64,000 nt of DNA from Methanobacterium sp. PtaB.Bin024 (GTDB lineage Archaea; Methanobacteriota; Methanobacteria; Methanobacteriales; Methanobacteriaceae), in the NCBI GenBank assembly GCA_002067065.1, contig MVPY01000031.1, forward strand, positions 1-64,000, given 5' to 3'. The notes under the pieces are model-generated. The model worked only from the letters and a program-made list of their open reading frames with translations, ran no database searches and was not told the origin of the DNA. Made by a program: the position numbers and the translations under genes. Positions 1 through 13,236 of this stretch are shown here, piece by piece (position 1 is the stretch's first letter; the number at the start of each line of letters is the position of its first letter).

Positions 1-365
1 GTCAAAATCAGACTATTTTAGGATTAAATTTTTATGCTAAAATGGTTTTCATACTATTCTTTTTTTCCAGTTAATTGCCTAAATAACTGCCTCCCAAATT
101 ATCAAAACTTTATATCCAGTGAAATCATGAATTACCTATTTAAGTATAATCCAACTGGATAAGTAATTAGACCATTACTATAATAAAGTTTAGATAACAT
201 ACAAATATCAAAATATCTCTGATACTTTCTAGGATATAAAAGGAAGATTTTTTAAAATGAACACAGTTTAGAGTATTATAGGATAACCAATGAGTATCCT
301 TTACAAACTATTTAAATTAATTAAGAATATTTTTATGAATTTTACCGGTTTAGGAGTGATATTGG
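1..365. other. Upstream region of the aRF1 gene
   Basis: AT-rich non-coding stretch with no ORF I can support. A weak TATA-like TATAAA lies at 235-240, in the sequence AGGATATAAAAGG. It could place a transcription start near 262 and give a leader of about 100 nt. The ribosome binding site of the next gene (TTTAGGAGTGAT) is at its end. Nothing else is recognisable. Confidence 0.4.
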
Positions 366-1595
<1,230 letters not shown>

Positions 1596-1746
1596 TGATG
1601 TGCCTTTAATTCTTATTTGTGAAACAATTAAAGTCTTATTTTAAAGATAGTCTTATTTTAAAATTAGTTTGGATAAGTAGAGAGTAGAATAATTTTGAAA
1701 AAAAGGATATTGGATCGAAAAGAAAGGGTAAAAACAGTTTAATGGT

Positions 1747-2346
1747 TTATCCAAGCCTGCTAACACGTATAAGTGATTCTACAGGAACCTTTTCCACTTC
1801 CAGTAATCCCTTCTTGTCAATTAAAACTACTGCGGCTAGTGGTTCTGCTCCCAAATTTCGGAAGACTTTTATTGCCTCCCCAATGGTTCCTCCACTGGTT
1901 ATCACATCATCCACAATTACCACTCTTTTTCCCTCCACAGAGGCAAAATTGCTGCTTACCGCTCCTTTAGCATCTTTTCCTTTACGGTGTTTGATGGGGT
2001 GGAACACTGCCATGTCTGCATCCATAAACTCGGCCATCATGGTGGCAAATGGTATTCCACTTACCGTGATCCCTACCACTACTTCTACATCACCGTGTTG
2101 CAGGGCCATATCTGCCATGGCAGCTGAAACATATGACATTCTGGTGGAGCTACCACCCAGACTCTTCCAGTTTATAGCAAAATCAAGAGGTGCCTTTTCT
2201 TCAGCTTTTTCTTTGGTTTTGTCCGTTCCCTGGAGTATAAGCCACCGGGCAGTGTCTTTTGAGACATTAAGTTCGTCTGCTATCTCACCAGTGGTGAAAC
2301 CTCTGCTTCTAAGTTCATGAGCCTTTTCAATAAGTTTTTGGTCCAT
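1747..2346 (-). CDS. gfcR: PRTase-type transcriptional regulator, GfcR/PyrE-like
   Basis: Two-domain protein of 199 residues. An N-terminal helix-turn-helix (about residues 5-42, with TTGEIADELNVSKDTARWLI) is followed by a type I phosphoribosyltransferase fold. The PRPP-binding loop is VVIVDDVITSGGTIGEA at about residues 141-157. Archaeal proteins of this build were first annotated as orotate phosphoribosyltransferase-like. A haloarchaeal member (GfcR) is known as a sugar-catabolism regulator, but the methanogen target is unknown. The gene is transcribed alone, convergent with prf1. It is probably a DNA-binding sensor of PRPP or a nucleotide rather than a true PyrE, because of the fused HTH. 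Confidence 0.85.
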   Translation of the reverse strand: MDQKLIEKAHELRSRGFTTGEIADELNVSKDTARWLILQGTDKTKEKAEEKAPLDFAINWKSLGGSSTRMSYVSAAMADMALQHGDVEVVVGITVSGIPFATMMAEFMDADMAVFHPIKHRKGKDAKGAVSSNFASVEGKRVVIVDDVITSGGTIGEAIKVFRNLGAEPLAAVVLIDKKGLLEVEKVPVESLIRVSRLG

Positions 2347-2525
2347 TATACCCCTCCAGATTTCTTAAAAACGACTATGGTATTTGTTGAATTGGTTATA
2401 ACTTTAATTCTAGTGATTTTAACTTTGATTCTAATGGTTTTTTGATATAAATTATGGGATTTATTAAAATATATTTATTATTGTTCAATGATTTTTATTA
2501 TTATTCAAGGATTGCTTGATGACTC

Positions 2526-3481
2526 TTAATCTATATCAATATCAATATTGACTGGAACTTTCTCCCTGGCAGATTTCATGGCAGCAAGAACTGTCTTTAA
2601 GGCATGAATTCCGTCTTCTCCTGTGATTTTTGGTTTTTCATCCAAAATAATGGCATTTAAGAAGGAGTCCAGTTCTTCCATAAGGGGTTCATGGTGAGGT
2701 ACCCTAACTTTTCTGGCGTTTTTCCCATAAACCTCCACATTCTGGTCAATGTAGTCCAGGGAAATAATACCATCAGTTCCAGTGACTTCCAGTTGCCTTT
2801 TCTTGTAGGGAGTTAGCCAGTTCACCTCTAACATGCCTGTGGCTTGGTTGTAGAACTCCATCATGATCTCAGCATGGTCTTCGTATTCACATTTTTCCAG
2901 TCGACTGCCTACATGGGCGTAAACCCTGGAAACCGGACTGTCCATTAGGTATGCCATCACGTCCACCTCATGGATGGCAAGATCGATGGTTACTCCCACA
3001 TCTTTTATCCGTGGTGGGAATGGCCCTACCCGTTTTGCAGATACGGAAACCACTTCTCCTATCAGTTTTTCTCGGAGGAGCTTTTTTGCCTCTAAAACCG
3101 CTGGATTGAAACGTTCCACATGGCCTGTTGCCAGTTTTACTCCTTCTTTCCTGGCTGCCCTTACCATGTCCTTTGCTTCTTTAAGGGTGAATGCAATGGG
3201 TTTTTCCACCAGTACGTGTTTCCCCTGTTCAATGGCACTCATAACCACTTCATAATGATAAGTGGTGGGTACACAAACACTGACTGCATCTATTTCCGGC
3301 ATTTTAAGTATGTTATCGTAATCAACAAACCCAACGGTGTCGTATTTCTTGGATACTTCCGACAGGGTGCCTTTCATAAGATCTGAAACAGCAAGGAGGT
3401 TGGCATTTTTGAGTCTGGTGTATACTCGGACATGGTTGTGGCCCATGGCCCCTACACCAACAACTCCTACATTTACCTTAT

Positions 3482-3485
<4 letters not shown>
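2526..3485 (-). CDS. Gfo/Idh/MocA family NAD(P)-dependent dehydrogenase
   Basis: Rossmann-fold sugar dehydrogenase of 319 residues. The N-terminal dinucleotide-binding motif is GVGAMGHNH (about residues 10-18). The family EKP motif is in HVLVEKPIAF at about residues 90-99, followed by the C-terminal alpha/beta domain. Similar methanogen proteins act as UDP-N-acetylglucosamine 3-dehydrogenases in acetamido-sugar synthesis for surface glycans. That substrate is possible here but not proven. The start is GTG 3485, which overlaps the hemC stop by four bases (GTGA), so the two genes are translationally coupled although their pathways differ. Confidence 0.85.
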
Positions 3486-4354
<869 letters not shown>

Positions 4355-4404
4355 TGCATCATCTCCGAATGTTGCGGATTATATGTGAATTCTAGTCATA
4401 AAAG

Positions 4405-4424
4405 TTTATTATTATATAATAAGC
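4405..4424 (-). promoter_or_regulatory. TATA-box promoter of hemC
   Basis: Read on the minus strand the sequence is GCTTATTATATAATAATAAA, a good archaeal TATA element. It lies about 60 bases upstream of the hemC TTG start, so transcription should begin near 4388. The call rests on spacing and base content only. Confidence 0.5.
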
Positions 4425-4565
4425 ATGGTGCCTAACATAGCTAACTTAAATTAAGAATCCTTAGTTGATTGATTTTGTATGATCTTTAATAAATGTTGTC
4501 ATGGATAAAATTCCCCACCAATCCTCTTTGACATAGTAGATATATTGGAAATACTCCCTAAAAAG

Positions 4566-5984
4566 TTATCTTCTTCCCAGATCAGAATAATTAGAACGGA
4601 AGATAAGCAGAATATTTTTTGCCCCATACTCTCCAGCCATATTAACTGCAGAATCTATCTGGCTGTGATAAATCACTCCATCTTTTATCTTATCCATTAT
4701 ACTTCTACCTAACTCTCCAGTTAATATCACCAGAATCTCATTATCCAACCCTTTTAAAAAATCTGAAAGGGCTTCCTCATCAATTTCTTCACAAGTCACC
4801 CCATAACTTCCCCCCAACACCAGAGCCGGGTTTTCATATTCTTTAATCATGTTCACCGCTTTTTTCACTGCAGTGACATTTATACCTGGATTTATTTCTT
4901 CAATCACCCTTATCTTCCTGTTTCCACCGGACAGGTAATTGTTTCTTATACTGGTTCTTCCAGATAAACCTTTAAAATCTTTCAAACCCCTGACAATAAA
5001 TTCTATAGGGGTTCCCATGGATAATGAGGAACATATGGTAGAAAGAGCATTTTCCAGGTGATACTCTGATGGTGCGAATGTGGAACATTCAAATGAGGTG
5101 TTAATAATTTTTCCCTCCCTTGTTTTGAGATCCTTAACCCTCACCTGGAAGGAAGTTTCAAAAAGGCCATAATTGATATTAAAAGCAGTTACATTAGATT
5201 TTTTATCTATAGAATAAGTATTTGTTTTCTGGTTTAATATATGAGAATCTAAAACTTTAGAATAAATCTTCTGGTATGAATCATGGTCACATACCACAAT
5301 TTCACTTTGAAACATCTGTTTTTTAGCTTTGCTGGCACAGCTTTTGCCCTGCGAGATGGAATAATCTTCAGCAATGTTGGTGATAACTCCCACATCTGCC
5401 AATCCTGTACCCCCTAAAGAACATTCAAATATACATATTCCAGTATTGTAATTTTCTCGTCTTGAGAATTCTTCTGCAAGTTCCCAGGCAGTTATGATGC
5501 TGGCAGGAGTTATGCTGATGTCTTTCTGCAGGTTAATCTCTTTATCATCTTTTACAACTTCAACTCCAAGGCTGCTTAAAATAAGAGGATTTTCCTCTCG
5601 ATATATTTCCTTAAGCATGGCTACTACGCTGGTTTTGCCTTTAACTCCAGTGACTTCAATTACAGGTACCGATATCCTGTCTTTCATAAGGTAATAAACA
5701 ACCTGATGATGCGTCATGTGAATTGGATGGGACAGATTGCAGTGTACAGGGGCAACCACCATTAATTCACTATTTTCTAAAGAAGATGATAATTTTCCTT
5801 GTGGAAAATCATCAAAAAAAGATTCATTTACCAGTTGGATTCCCTGAGTCTCCAGTGCGGATTTAACATCAGAAGATAAGGTCTGGTAAATATCCCATGC
5901 GAAAACCTCAAAATTCTGTTTCTTGGAAAATTCAGATGCCAGTATGGCACCTCCGTGGGTGGTGTCTACTACCAGAACTTTCAT
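4566..5984 (-). CDS. cfbE: Coenzyme F430 synthase CfbE (Mur-ligase family)
   Basis: Last enzyme of F430 assembly: an ATP-dependent Mur-ligase-like protein that activates a side-chain carboxylate of 15,17(3)-seco-F430-17(3)-acid to close the carbocyclic ring. The N-terminus KVLVVDTTHGGAILASEF is the family hallmark. The Mur-type P-loop is VTGVKGKTSVVAML at about residues 115-128. The middle domain has ECSLGGTGLADVGVITNIAEDY, and the C-terminal domain has LVLGGSYGV. The 472 residues fit the family. It is the last gene of a minus-strand run; its ATG shares one base with the nadK stop (TAATG). Confidence 0.82.
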   Translation of the reverse strand: MKVLVVDTTHGGAILASEFSKKQNFEVFAWDIYQTLSSDVKSALETQGIQLVNESFFDDFPQGKLSSSLENSELMVVAPVHCNLSHPIHMTHHQVVYYLMKDRISVPVIEVTGVKGKTSVVAMLKEIYREENPLILSSLGVEVVKDDKEINLQKDISITPASIITAWELAEEFSRRENYNTGICIFECSLGGTGLADVGVITNIAEDYSISQGKSCASKAKKQMFQSEIVVCDHDSYQKIYSKVLDSHILNQKTNTYSIDKKSNVTAFNINYGLFETSFQVRVKDLKTREGKIINTSFECSTFAPSEYHLENALSTICSSLSMGTPIEFIVRGLKDFKGLSGRTSIRNNYLSGGNRKIRVIEEINPGINVTAVKKAVNMIKEYENPALVLGGSYGVTCEEIDEEALSDFLKGLDNEILVILTGELGRSIMDKIKDGVIYHSQIDSAVNMAGEYGAKNILLIFRSNYSDLGRR

Positions 5985-6820
5985 TAGTTGATTCCGCCCT
6001 GAGTTAACTTTTCTCTGACTTTACGATAGAAATCTTTGGTTAAACGTACAAAATATGCGCAGTTTTCGGATTTACGGAAAACGATCTCATCCATATAATT
6101 TATTTCTTCTTCAAACTGACCATCTATCACTGCAATAGCTTTTTTGCCTTCTCTTAAGAGTTTGACCTTAATTACGCTCTCATCTGATACAACTGTGGGT
6201 CGAGCTCCCAGTTTAAATGGGCATATGGGGACTATGATAAATGCTTTCACCCTGGGATCTATGATTGGTCCACCTGCAGACATGGAATAAGCTGTGGAAC
6301 CACTGGGAGTGGCTATGATTAACCCATCGGCGCGTAACTCTTCCACAATCTCATCATCAACACTGATCTGTATGTGAAGCATTTTGGCAGGCTTCCGGGT
6401 CATCATAACTACTTCATTCAAGGCAGGGGGTAACTCATGCTTGTGCCATACTATAAGCTGATTTCTTCTTTCAACAGAGTAATTTCCAGCAAGAATCTCT
6501 TCTAGAGCACTGAAAGCATTTTCAGGATCTATTTCTGTTAAGAACCCTACTGTTCCCATATTAATTCCTATGAGTGGGATTTTTTTGTGACTGATGTAAC
6601 TTTGGGTACGAAGGATGGTTCCATCTCCCCCCACCGCCACCACCATATCCACATCCATATCTTCCAGTGCACACTGTTTATCCTGATATCTACCCAGTTT
6701 CTGGGCCAGAGGAATATCTAATAAAATATTAACTTCTTTTTCAGTTAAAAAATCAGCTAACTTACCTGTAAATTCTACCGCATCTTCTATATCACTACGG
6801 GCAACCAGTCCCATGATCAT
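5984..6820 (-). CDS. nadK: NAD kinase
   Basis: Phosphorylates NAD to NADP. The motifs GGDGTILRT (about residues 64-72) and NMGTVGFLTEIDP are present, as are the NE box NEVVMMTRKPAKM and the nucleotide/substrate loop DGLIIATPSGSTAYSMSAGG. The 278 residues are normal for the archaeal form. The start ATG 6820 has GGAGGGG six bases upstream. A second ATG at 6814 is possible but too far from it. It follows the phosphatase gene directly; in some archaea these two activities are fused, so the pairing makes sense. Confidence 0.95.
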   Translation of the reverse strand: MIMGLVARSDIEDAVEFTGKLADFLTEKEVNILLDIPLAQKLGRYQDKQCALEDMDVDMVVAVGGDGTILRTQSYISHKKIPLIGINMGTVGFLTEIDPENAFSALEEILAGNYSVERRNQLIVWHKHELPPALNEVVMMTRKPAKMLHIQISVDDEIVEELRADGLIIATPSGSTAYSMSAGGPIIDPRVKAFIIVPICPFKLGARPTVVSDESVIKVKLLREGKKAIAVIDGQFEEEINYMDEIVFRKSENCAYFVRLTKDFYRKVREKLTQGGIN

Positions 6821-7660
6821 TTAAATCCCCTCCACTATACGAATTATCTCCTCATGAATAACTGAGTTACAGGTAGCTATCATGGAAGTTTTCTCCAAAA
6901 CACTTAATTTTCCACTTAAAGATTTACCATAACGATCAGTCACCATTCCCCCACTTTCTTCCAGTATCAGTTTAGCAGCTGCCACATCTACCAGCCTCAG
7001 ATTATCTCTGACATCAACAAATGCATCGTAAGTCCCATCGGCAACGTAAGATATTTCTATGGCCACTGCTCCGAGAATCCTCATTCTCCTTACACTCTTA
7101 CATAGGCTTTCTATTTTTCCCATATTCATTCTGTAAACATAAGCTCCTAATGATATTTGAGATAAATCCTGTTTAGATGATGGTGTGGGATTTTTTCCGT
7201 TGACCCAAGCACCTTCACCCTTAACTGCTGTATAAAAATCATCTGTTGCATAGTTTTTCACAAAAGCCATCTGAATATCTTGAATTGTTAACGGACCCTT
7301 TTGATCTGTTGAAATCGGTGCCACTGCCACTGATATTCCATAAGCTGGGATATTCTTAACAGCATTGCTGGTACCGTCCAGTGGGTCCACTACCATTACA
7401 ACTTCAGGTTGGCCTTTTCCTAAATTCACTTGGCCAATTTCTTCACTGATCAACGTTAAGGGTTTATCAATACTTTCGAGTACTTCTATAACCTTTTGCT
7501 CTGCCACAACATCGATATACATGGTTGGGGTGCCATCTGCCCCTGTTTTAACGATTTTAGACCCTTCTAGAGACCCTATGAGTGGCGATATTGCATTTTG
7601 AGATTTTTTAATTAACTCCTGGCAGGTTTCACTCCAAAATTCCATAGTTTCATCATTCAT
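6821..7660 (-). CDS. suhB: Inositol monophosphatase / archaeal fructose-1,6-bisphosphatase
   Basis: Lithium-sensitive phosphatase superfamily enzyme. Archaeal members hydrolyse both myo-inositol 1-phosphate and fructose 1,6-bisphosphate, serving inositol lipids and gluconeogenesis. Metal-binding motifs seen are SEEIG (about residues 70-74) and the VDPLDGTSN box (about 90-98). The C-terminal substrate region includes GAVAIEISYVADGTYDAF and VDVAAAKLILEESGG. The 279 residues are slightly longer than the usual 250-265. It heads a tight minus-strand unit suhB-nadK-cfbE with zero or one-base junctions. Which substrate is physiological cannot be told from sequence. Confidence 0.92.
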   Translation of the reverse strand: MNDETMEFWSETCQELIKKSQNAISPLIGSLEGSKIVKTGADGTPTMYIDVVAEQKVIEVLESIDKPLTLISEEIGQVNLGKGQPEVVMVVDPLDGTSNAVKNIPAYGISVAVAPISTDQKGPLTIQDIQMAFVKNYATDDFYTAVKGEGAWVNGKNPTPSSKQDLSQISLGAYVYRMNMGKIESLCKSVRRMRILGAVAIEISYVADGTYDAFVDVRDNLRLVDVAAAKLILEESGGMVTDRYGKSLSGKLSVLEKTSMIATCNSVIHEEIIRIVEGI

Positions 7661-7824
7661 TATAATATCATCCTCCTGGGCCTTGAAAAGGCATCATCCA
7701 TCAGTTACTCATGATCCTAAATATATGTGATATTTCACCATAGATCATTTTTTTTTCTGGCCATTAACTGTTGTTTAAAGCATACAATGGGTTTTGAGAC
7801 TGTTGTCCTAAAATCCTCATTTAA

Positions 7825-8268
7825 TTATTTTAAGTACACCACTGCAGCTACTGCAACTGCCTCTTTTTTAACTGTATGATTTTCATCTGCTATGATGATT
7901 TCTTTAATGGTAAGTCCTCTAACCTCCATCATATATTCTACCATGGTTTTTGCTTCGGCTTTGATCTTTTCAGGATCCTGATTTATTCCTGAATGTTCCA
8001 CTACACACCCAAAATCATCAGAAGTTGCCACTGCCACCACAGCAGTTATCAAATCCCCTGGATGATCTGAATGCACACATGAAAGAACACAATTAACCAT
8101 TTTCCCTTCCTTAATAGGTGGGAGTTCCACTATCTCTGTGTCCTTTGGCAGTATACTGGAAACTGGTATAAGATTCACATCACCAATACCTGCATCAAGG
8201 AGGGCATTGTCAAAGGCGTTTAGTCGTGTGGGTCCTTCTGATTTTCCGGATGTTATAGAAACTTTCAT
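7825..8268 (-). CDS. pdaD: Pyruvoyl-dependent arginine decarboxylase (proenzyme)
   Basis: Converts arginine to agmatine, the first step of archaeal polyamine synthesis. The proenzyme cleaves itself at a Ser-Ser pair, seen in LIPVSSILP at about residues 37-45; the second Ser becomes the pyruvoyl group. The start at ATG 8268 (147 residues, MKVSITSGKSEGPTR...) has AAGTGAT upstream. A longer reading from 8394 is rejected because it would translate through a strong TATA sequence. The gene is divergent from eif5A, and agmatinase lies beyond that. Confidence 0.93.
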   Translation of the reverse strand: MKVSITSGKSEGPTRLNAFDNALLDAGIGDVNLIPVSSILPKDTEIVELPPIKEGKMVNCVLSCVHSDHPGDLITAVVAVATSDDFGCVVEHSGINQDPEKIKAEAKTMVEYMMEVRGLTIKEIIIADENHTVKKEAVAVAAVVYLK

Positions 8269-8284
8269 TATATCACTTGTAATT

Positions 8285-8321
<37 letters not shown>

Positions 8322-8345
8322 CTTCTATATCAGATGAGAGGTATC

Positions 8346-8361
8346 TATAAATATATTTATA
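8346..8361. promoter_or_regulatory. Palindromic TATA element between pdaD and eif5A
   Basis: TATAAATATATTTATA is a perfect 16-bp palindrome in the divergent intergenic region. It can act as a TATA box for pdaD, with a start near 8325 and about 55 nt of leader. It might also serve aIF5A in the other direction; a second plus-strand TATA-like ACTTATAAAAA lies at about 8373-8383. The direction of use is inference. Confidence 0.45.
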
Positions 8362-8506
8362 CAGACAAGCAGACTTATAAAAACATACAACCAAGAAGAG
8401 TTACATCTATATGAAATAAATCTATCATAGACTCTATTTTTTAGATTCTGAACTTTATGGATCCCCACTGGATCCGAATTGTACGTATTATACGGAGGTA
8501 AATAGC

Positions 8507-8896
8507 ATGTCAACTAAGGTAGTGGAAGTTAAAACGCTTAAAGTAGGTAAATATGTAGTATTGGACGGTGAAGCATCAAAAATTGTGAATATTCAGACTT
8601 CATCTCCAGGGAAACACGGCGCAGCAAAGGCTCGTGTTGATGCTATTGGAGTTTTTGATAATCAAAAAAGAAACCTGGTAAAACCAGTAGACGCCAAGAT
8701 AGAAATCCCAATAATCGACAAAAGAACTGCACAGGTTCTGGCCCTGATGGGTAGCGATGTTCAACTCATGGACATGGAAACTTATGAAACCTTTGAAGTG
8801 CCAATACCAGATGATCTGAGTGATGACCTTATTGAAGGGGTAGAAGTTAATTATATCGTGGCTATGGGCAACAAAAAACTCATGAGGATCAGATAG
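8507..8896 (+). CDS. eif5A: Translation factor aIF5A (hypusine-containing)
   Basis: Archaeal homologue of eIF5A, which helps the ribosome through difficult peptide bonds such as polyproline. The hypusination loop SSPGKHGAAKA is at about residues 32-42, and Lys36 is the expected hypusine site. The 129 residues comprise an N-terminal SH3-like and a C-terminal OB domain, as expected. ATG 8507 follows ACGGAGGTAA. It sits between the genes for making agmatine (pdaD, divergent) and using it (agmatinase, 53 bases downstream), matching the polyamine origin of hypusine. Confidence 0.97.
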   Translation: MSTKVVEVKTLKVGKYVVLDGEASKIVNIQTSSPGKHGAAKARVDAIGVFDNQKRNLVKPVDAKIEIPIIDKRTAQVLALMGSDVQLMDMETYETFEVPIPDDLSDDLIEGVEVNYIVAMGNKKLMRIR

Positions 8897-8949
8897 ACCT
8901 CCTGAGAACCTATGCCTATTTTTTACAAATTTGGTGAGGATTTAGATAA

Positions 8950-9828
8950 ATGTATCTTTACACTGAAAATCCTCTGAAATTTGCTTTTTCCCATGATTTT
9001 GAAGAATCCAACCAAAAAGATAGTCCTTATTTTGGAATTTTAGGAGTACCATTCGACAGCACCACCACTTACCAACCCGGGGCACGGTTCGGTCCTTTTT
9101 TTGTGAGGGAAGCATCATACAACTTTGAAAAATACAACATATTTTCAGATAAAATTTTAGATGCAAATGTCTCTGACATTGGAAACCTGGAAGTGGTTCC
9201 TGGAAACCTGGAAAAAACATGCACGCACCTGGAATCCGTGATATCTTCCATGTCAGAAGATGGATTAATCCCCTTAACCATTGGTGGTGAACATAGCTTA
9301 AGTTACGGAGTTATAAATTCCATTAACGCACAGCATAACTTGCAGGATGTCACCATACTCCATTTTGACGCCCACATGGATCTCAGAGATGATTATATGG
9401 GGGAAAAATATTCCCATGCCACAGTTATGCGACGGATACATGATAAAAACCCATCAAAAATAATTCAAATGGGTATCCGTTCTTCATCACCAGAAGAAGT
9501 TGAATTTGCACGGAAAAATGGTATTGATTTTTACACCCCCCATGATATAAAAGAGGATCTGAGAAAGATGGGAAAAATCATTAGCCAGATAGATGGTCCC
9601 CTCTATGTTACCGTGGATATTGATGTACTGGACCCTGCTTATGCTCCCAGTGTGGGCACACCAAGTCCATGTGGAATAAATCCAGAGGAACTGGAAAGCC
9701 TAATTTCTCATCTTAAGGGAAAAGAAGTTATTGGATTCGATGTAGTTGAGGTTTCATCCACTTCCATTGGAGATGTTACATCAGTCAATGCAGCTAAAAT
9801 ACTTTTAGACTTTTTATTCTTACAATAA
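8950..9828 (+). CDS. speB: Agmatinase (ureohydrolase family)
   Basis: Arginase/agmatinase-family binuclear Mn enzyme that splits agmatine to putrescine and urea. Metal-ligand motifs are GGEHSLSYG (about residues 114-122), HFDAHMDLRDD (about 138-148) and TVDIDVLDPAYAPSVGTP (about 222-239). The 292 residues are normal. It lies in the same direction as eif5A and is probably co-transcribed. In haloarchaea an agmatinase homologue is linked to hypusine formation on aIF5A, and this neighbourhood is consistent with that role. Activity on a protein-bound agmatine adduct instead of free agmatine remains possible. Confidence 0.93.
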   Translation: MYLYTENPLKFAFSHDFEESNQKDSPYFGILGVPFDSTTTYQPGARFGPFFVREASYNFEKYNIFSDKILDANVSDIGNLEVVPGNLEKTCTHLESVISSMSEDGLIPLTIGGEHSLSYGVINSINAQHNLQDVTILHFDAHMDLRDDYMGEKYSHATVMRRIHDKNPSKIIQMGIRSSSPEEVEFARKNGIDFYTPHDIKEDLRKMGKIISQIDGPLYVTVDIDVLDPAYAPSVGTPSPCGINPEELESLISHLKGKEVIGFDVVEVSSTSIGDVTSVNAAKILLDFLFLQ

Positions 9829-10092
9829 ATTCTTTATATTGCTGTTTTAAATTATTGAATCTTATTTCAGAATCCAGATCATCTTGATCTTATCCATTAA
9901 ATTATATTCCAATCTGGAGAATTGCTTCACATGATAGAACACATATAAATATTTATAGATAGCCAGCCAGATTTATCAGATGAGTATTATATTAAGATTC
10001 AACACATTTAGCACATATTTCCAAAAGAGATACCAATAAAAAGGTTTTATTTTAAAAATCCATCGGGTTTAAATTGGATTAGGAGGAAGAAA
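9829..10092. promoter_or_regulatory. Promoter region of the LOR/SDH gene
   Basis: The 264 bases hold no ORF. A TATA-like ATATAAATATTTATAG near 9945-9960 probably drives the next gene, which would have a leader of about 120 nt. The ribosome binding site TTAGGAGGAAG is at its end. No terminator hairpin for agmatinase is evident. Confidence 0.4.
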
Positions 10093-11313
<1,221 letters not shown>

Positions 11314-11564
11314 TTCCAGGGAATTTTAAGATCATGGAACCAAATATCCATTAATTTGATTATTTTAAGTAAAAACAAAAACCATGGTAATTTTTTAAGA
11401 TAACATCATGACTTTTCAATGTAATTCCCTAGTGTTCTGTGTTCTAATGGAATAAAAATAACAGTACTAACTAGTGAACCTCCCTTAAACGTTAGAAGAA
11501 TGAACAAATGATTAATAAAGTTTAAATCACGTTAAACTTTAACAAATCCATTCAAGATGGGGAA

Positions 11565-13178
11565 ATGAATATGATAAAAGGAAATTTAGTCAATGTTTTT
11601 ACAGAAGAGATTTATCCTGCCGAAATTGAAGTTAAAAATGGCATTATCACCTGTTTAAGGGAGATAGGAGGAGAGTATCCCGGATATATTTTACCAGGTT
11701 TCATTGATTCCCATATCCATATTGAAAGTTCCATGCTTACACCTTCCCGTTTTGCTGAAGCTGTGGTTCCCCATGGAACCACGGCAGTGGTGGCTGATCC
11801 CCATGAAATCGCCAATGTCCTTGGTGTTGAGGGGATCAAGTATATGATGAAGGATGCAGCTACCACCCCTCTGCAGGTGTTCTTCACCGCACCTTCCTGC
11901 GTCCCAGCAACTCCTTTTGAAACATCAGGAGCCAGTTTATATCCTGATGATATAGACACCCTTATGAATAATGACTGGGTGGTGGCTTTGGGGGAGATGA
12001 TGAACTTCCCCGGAGTTATCAGAAAGGATCCTGAGGTTTTAGAAAAGATTAAAATCGCCCAGCATCACCTGAAACCAGTTGATGGTCATGCCCCATTGTT
12101 ATCTGGAAAAGATCTGTGTGATTACATTGGAGCAGGCATATCCACGGACCATGAGTGCACCCACCTAGCTGAAGCCCAGGAAAAAAAGGGTTTGGGTATG
12201 AAGATCATGATCCGGGAGGGTTCATCTGCCCACAACATGGAGGAACTGGTCTCTGTTGGTGGAGAATTCCTGGTATCAGATGATCGGCACCCTGAAGACT
12301 TGTTAAATGGTCACATGGACCAAACTCTGAAGAAAACCGTAGAACTAGGTATGGATCCTGTAGACGCCCTGAAAATGGTCACCTTAAACCCTGCTAACCA
12401 TTACCATTTGAATTGTGGGGCCCTGAAACCGGGTTTCCCTGCAGATATGGTGTTGGTGGATGATCTGGAAAATTTCAACGTGGAAAAAGTGTGGATTAAA
12501 GGAAAATTGGTGTCTCAAAACGGCAACCCACTCTTCCAAGTGGACCCCCTTCCTTTAAAGAGTACTTTCAGGGTTAAACCCAAAAAAGCATCTGATTTTG
12601 AAGTTCATTCTTCTCATGAAGAAGAAAAAGTTAGAGTGATTGAAGTAGTAGAAGGCCAACTACTTACCAAGGAGACGGAAGCTGTTTTGAGAGTTGTTGA
12701 CGGTCATCTGCAAGCTGACGCAGGAAAAGACATCCTGAAAATTGCAGTCGTGGAAAGATACGGTCATGATAATGTTTCAAATGCTTTTATACATGGATTC
12801 GGACTTAAAAAAGGGGCGATTGCCTCTAGCGTTGCCCACGATTCACATAACATCGTCGTGGTTGGTAAGGGTAGCCTTGATATGGCAGAAGCTGTGAATA
12901 TGCTTTCTAAAAATAATGGAGGGATTGTTGTTGTATCTGATGGGGATTGTTATTCATTAGAACTTCCAATCGCCGGTCTTATGAGCACTGAAAGGGCAGA
13001 AGATGTGTCTTCCCAATTAAACCAGTTACATGAGGCAGTTAGAGATATGGGATGTAAACTTGCTTCACCCTTTATGACCATGTCCTTTATGGCACTTCTG
13101 GTGATTCCCAAACTAAAAATCAGCGATAAAGGTCTGTTCGATGTTGAAAGCTTCCAATTTGTTGATGTTATAAAATAA
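11565..13178 (+). CDS. ade: Adenine deaminase
   Basis: Amidohydrolase that converts adenine to hypoxanthine in purine salvage. The metal-binding motif SHIHIESSM is in the N-terminal barrel at about residues 48-56. Further family blocks are VVADPHEIANVLG (about 74-86), DGHAPLLSG (about 173-181), the ISTDHECTH block (about 192-200) and VSDDRHPEDL. The C-terminal domain has GLKKGAIASSVAHDSHN, normal for Ade of about 540 residues. The start ATG 11565 has GGGGAAATG-type upstream bases; an in-frame ATG at 11571 is the alternative. The gene is followed by UPF0282 after a 58-base gap. Confidence 0.94.
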   Translation: MNMIKGNLVNVFTEEIYPAEIEVKNGIITCLREIGGEYPGYILPGFIDSHIHIESSMLTPSRFAEAVVPHGTTAVVADPHEIANVLGVEGIKYMMKDAATTPLQVFFTAPSCVPATPFETSGASLYPDDIDTLMNNDWVVALGEMMNFPGVIRKDPEVLEKIKIAQHHLKPVDGHAPLLSGKDLCDYIGAGISTDHECTHLAEAQEKKGLGMKIMIREGSSAHNMEELVSVGGEFLVSDDRHPEDLLNGHMDQTLKKTVELGMDPVDALKMVTLNPANHYHLNCGALKPGFPADMVLVDDLENFNVEKVWIKGKLVSQNGNPLFQVDPLPLKSTFRVKPKKASDFEVHSSHEEEKVRVIEVVEGQLLTKETEAVLRVVDGHLQADAGKDILKIAVVERYGHDNVSNAFIHGFGLKKGAIASSVAHDSHNIVVVGKGSLDMAEAVNMLSKNNGGIVVVSDGDCYSLELPIAGLMSTERAEDVSSQLNQLHEAVRDMGCKLASPFMTMSFMALLVIPKLKISDKGLFDVESFQFVDVIK

Positions 13179-13236
13179 ATCGGTTTTTCTACTAATACAA
13201 TTCAAAGATAAAGAGTATTAAATTGGGTGTTTGATC

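Noticed and set aside
1742..2320. 192-codon plus-strand frame opposite the GfcR-like gene
   Set aside because: It is a shadow with Ser/Thr/Pro-rich noise. The minus-strand frame has a clear HTH and PRPP loop.
1747..2346. True orotate phosphoribosyltransferase (pyrE)
   Set aside because: The fused N-terminal helix-turn-helix marks it as a regulator-type PRTase.
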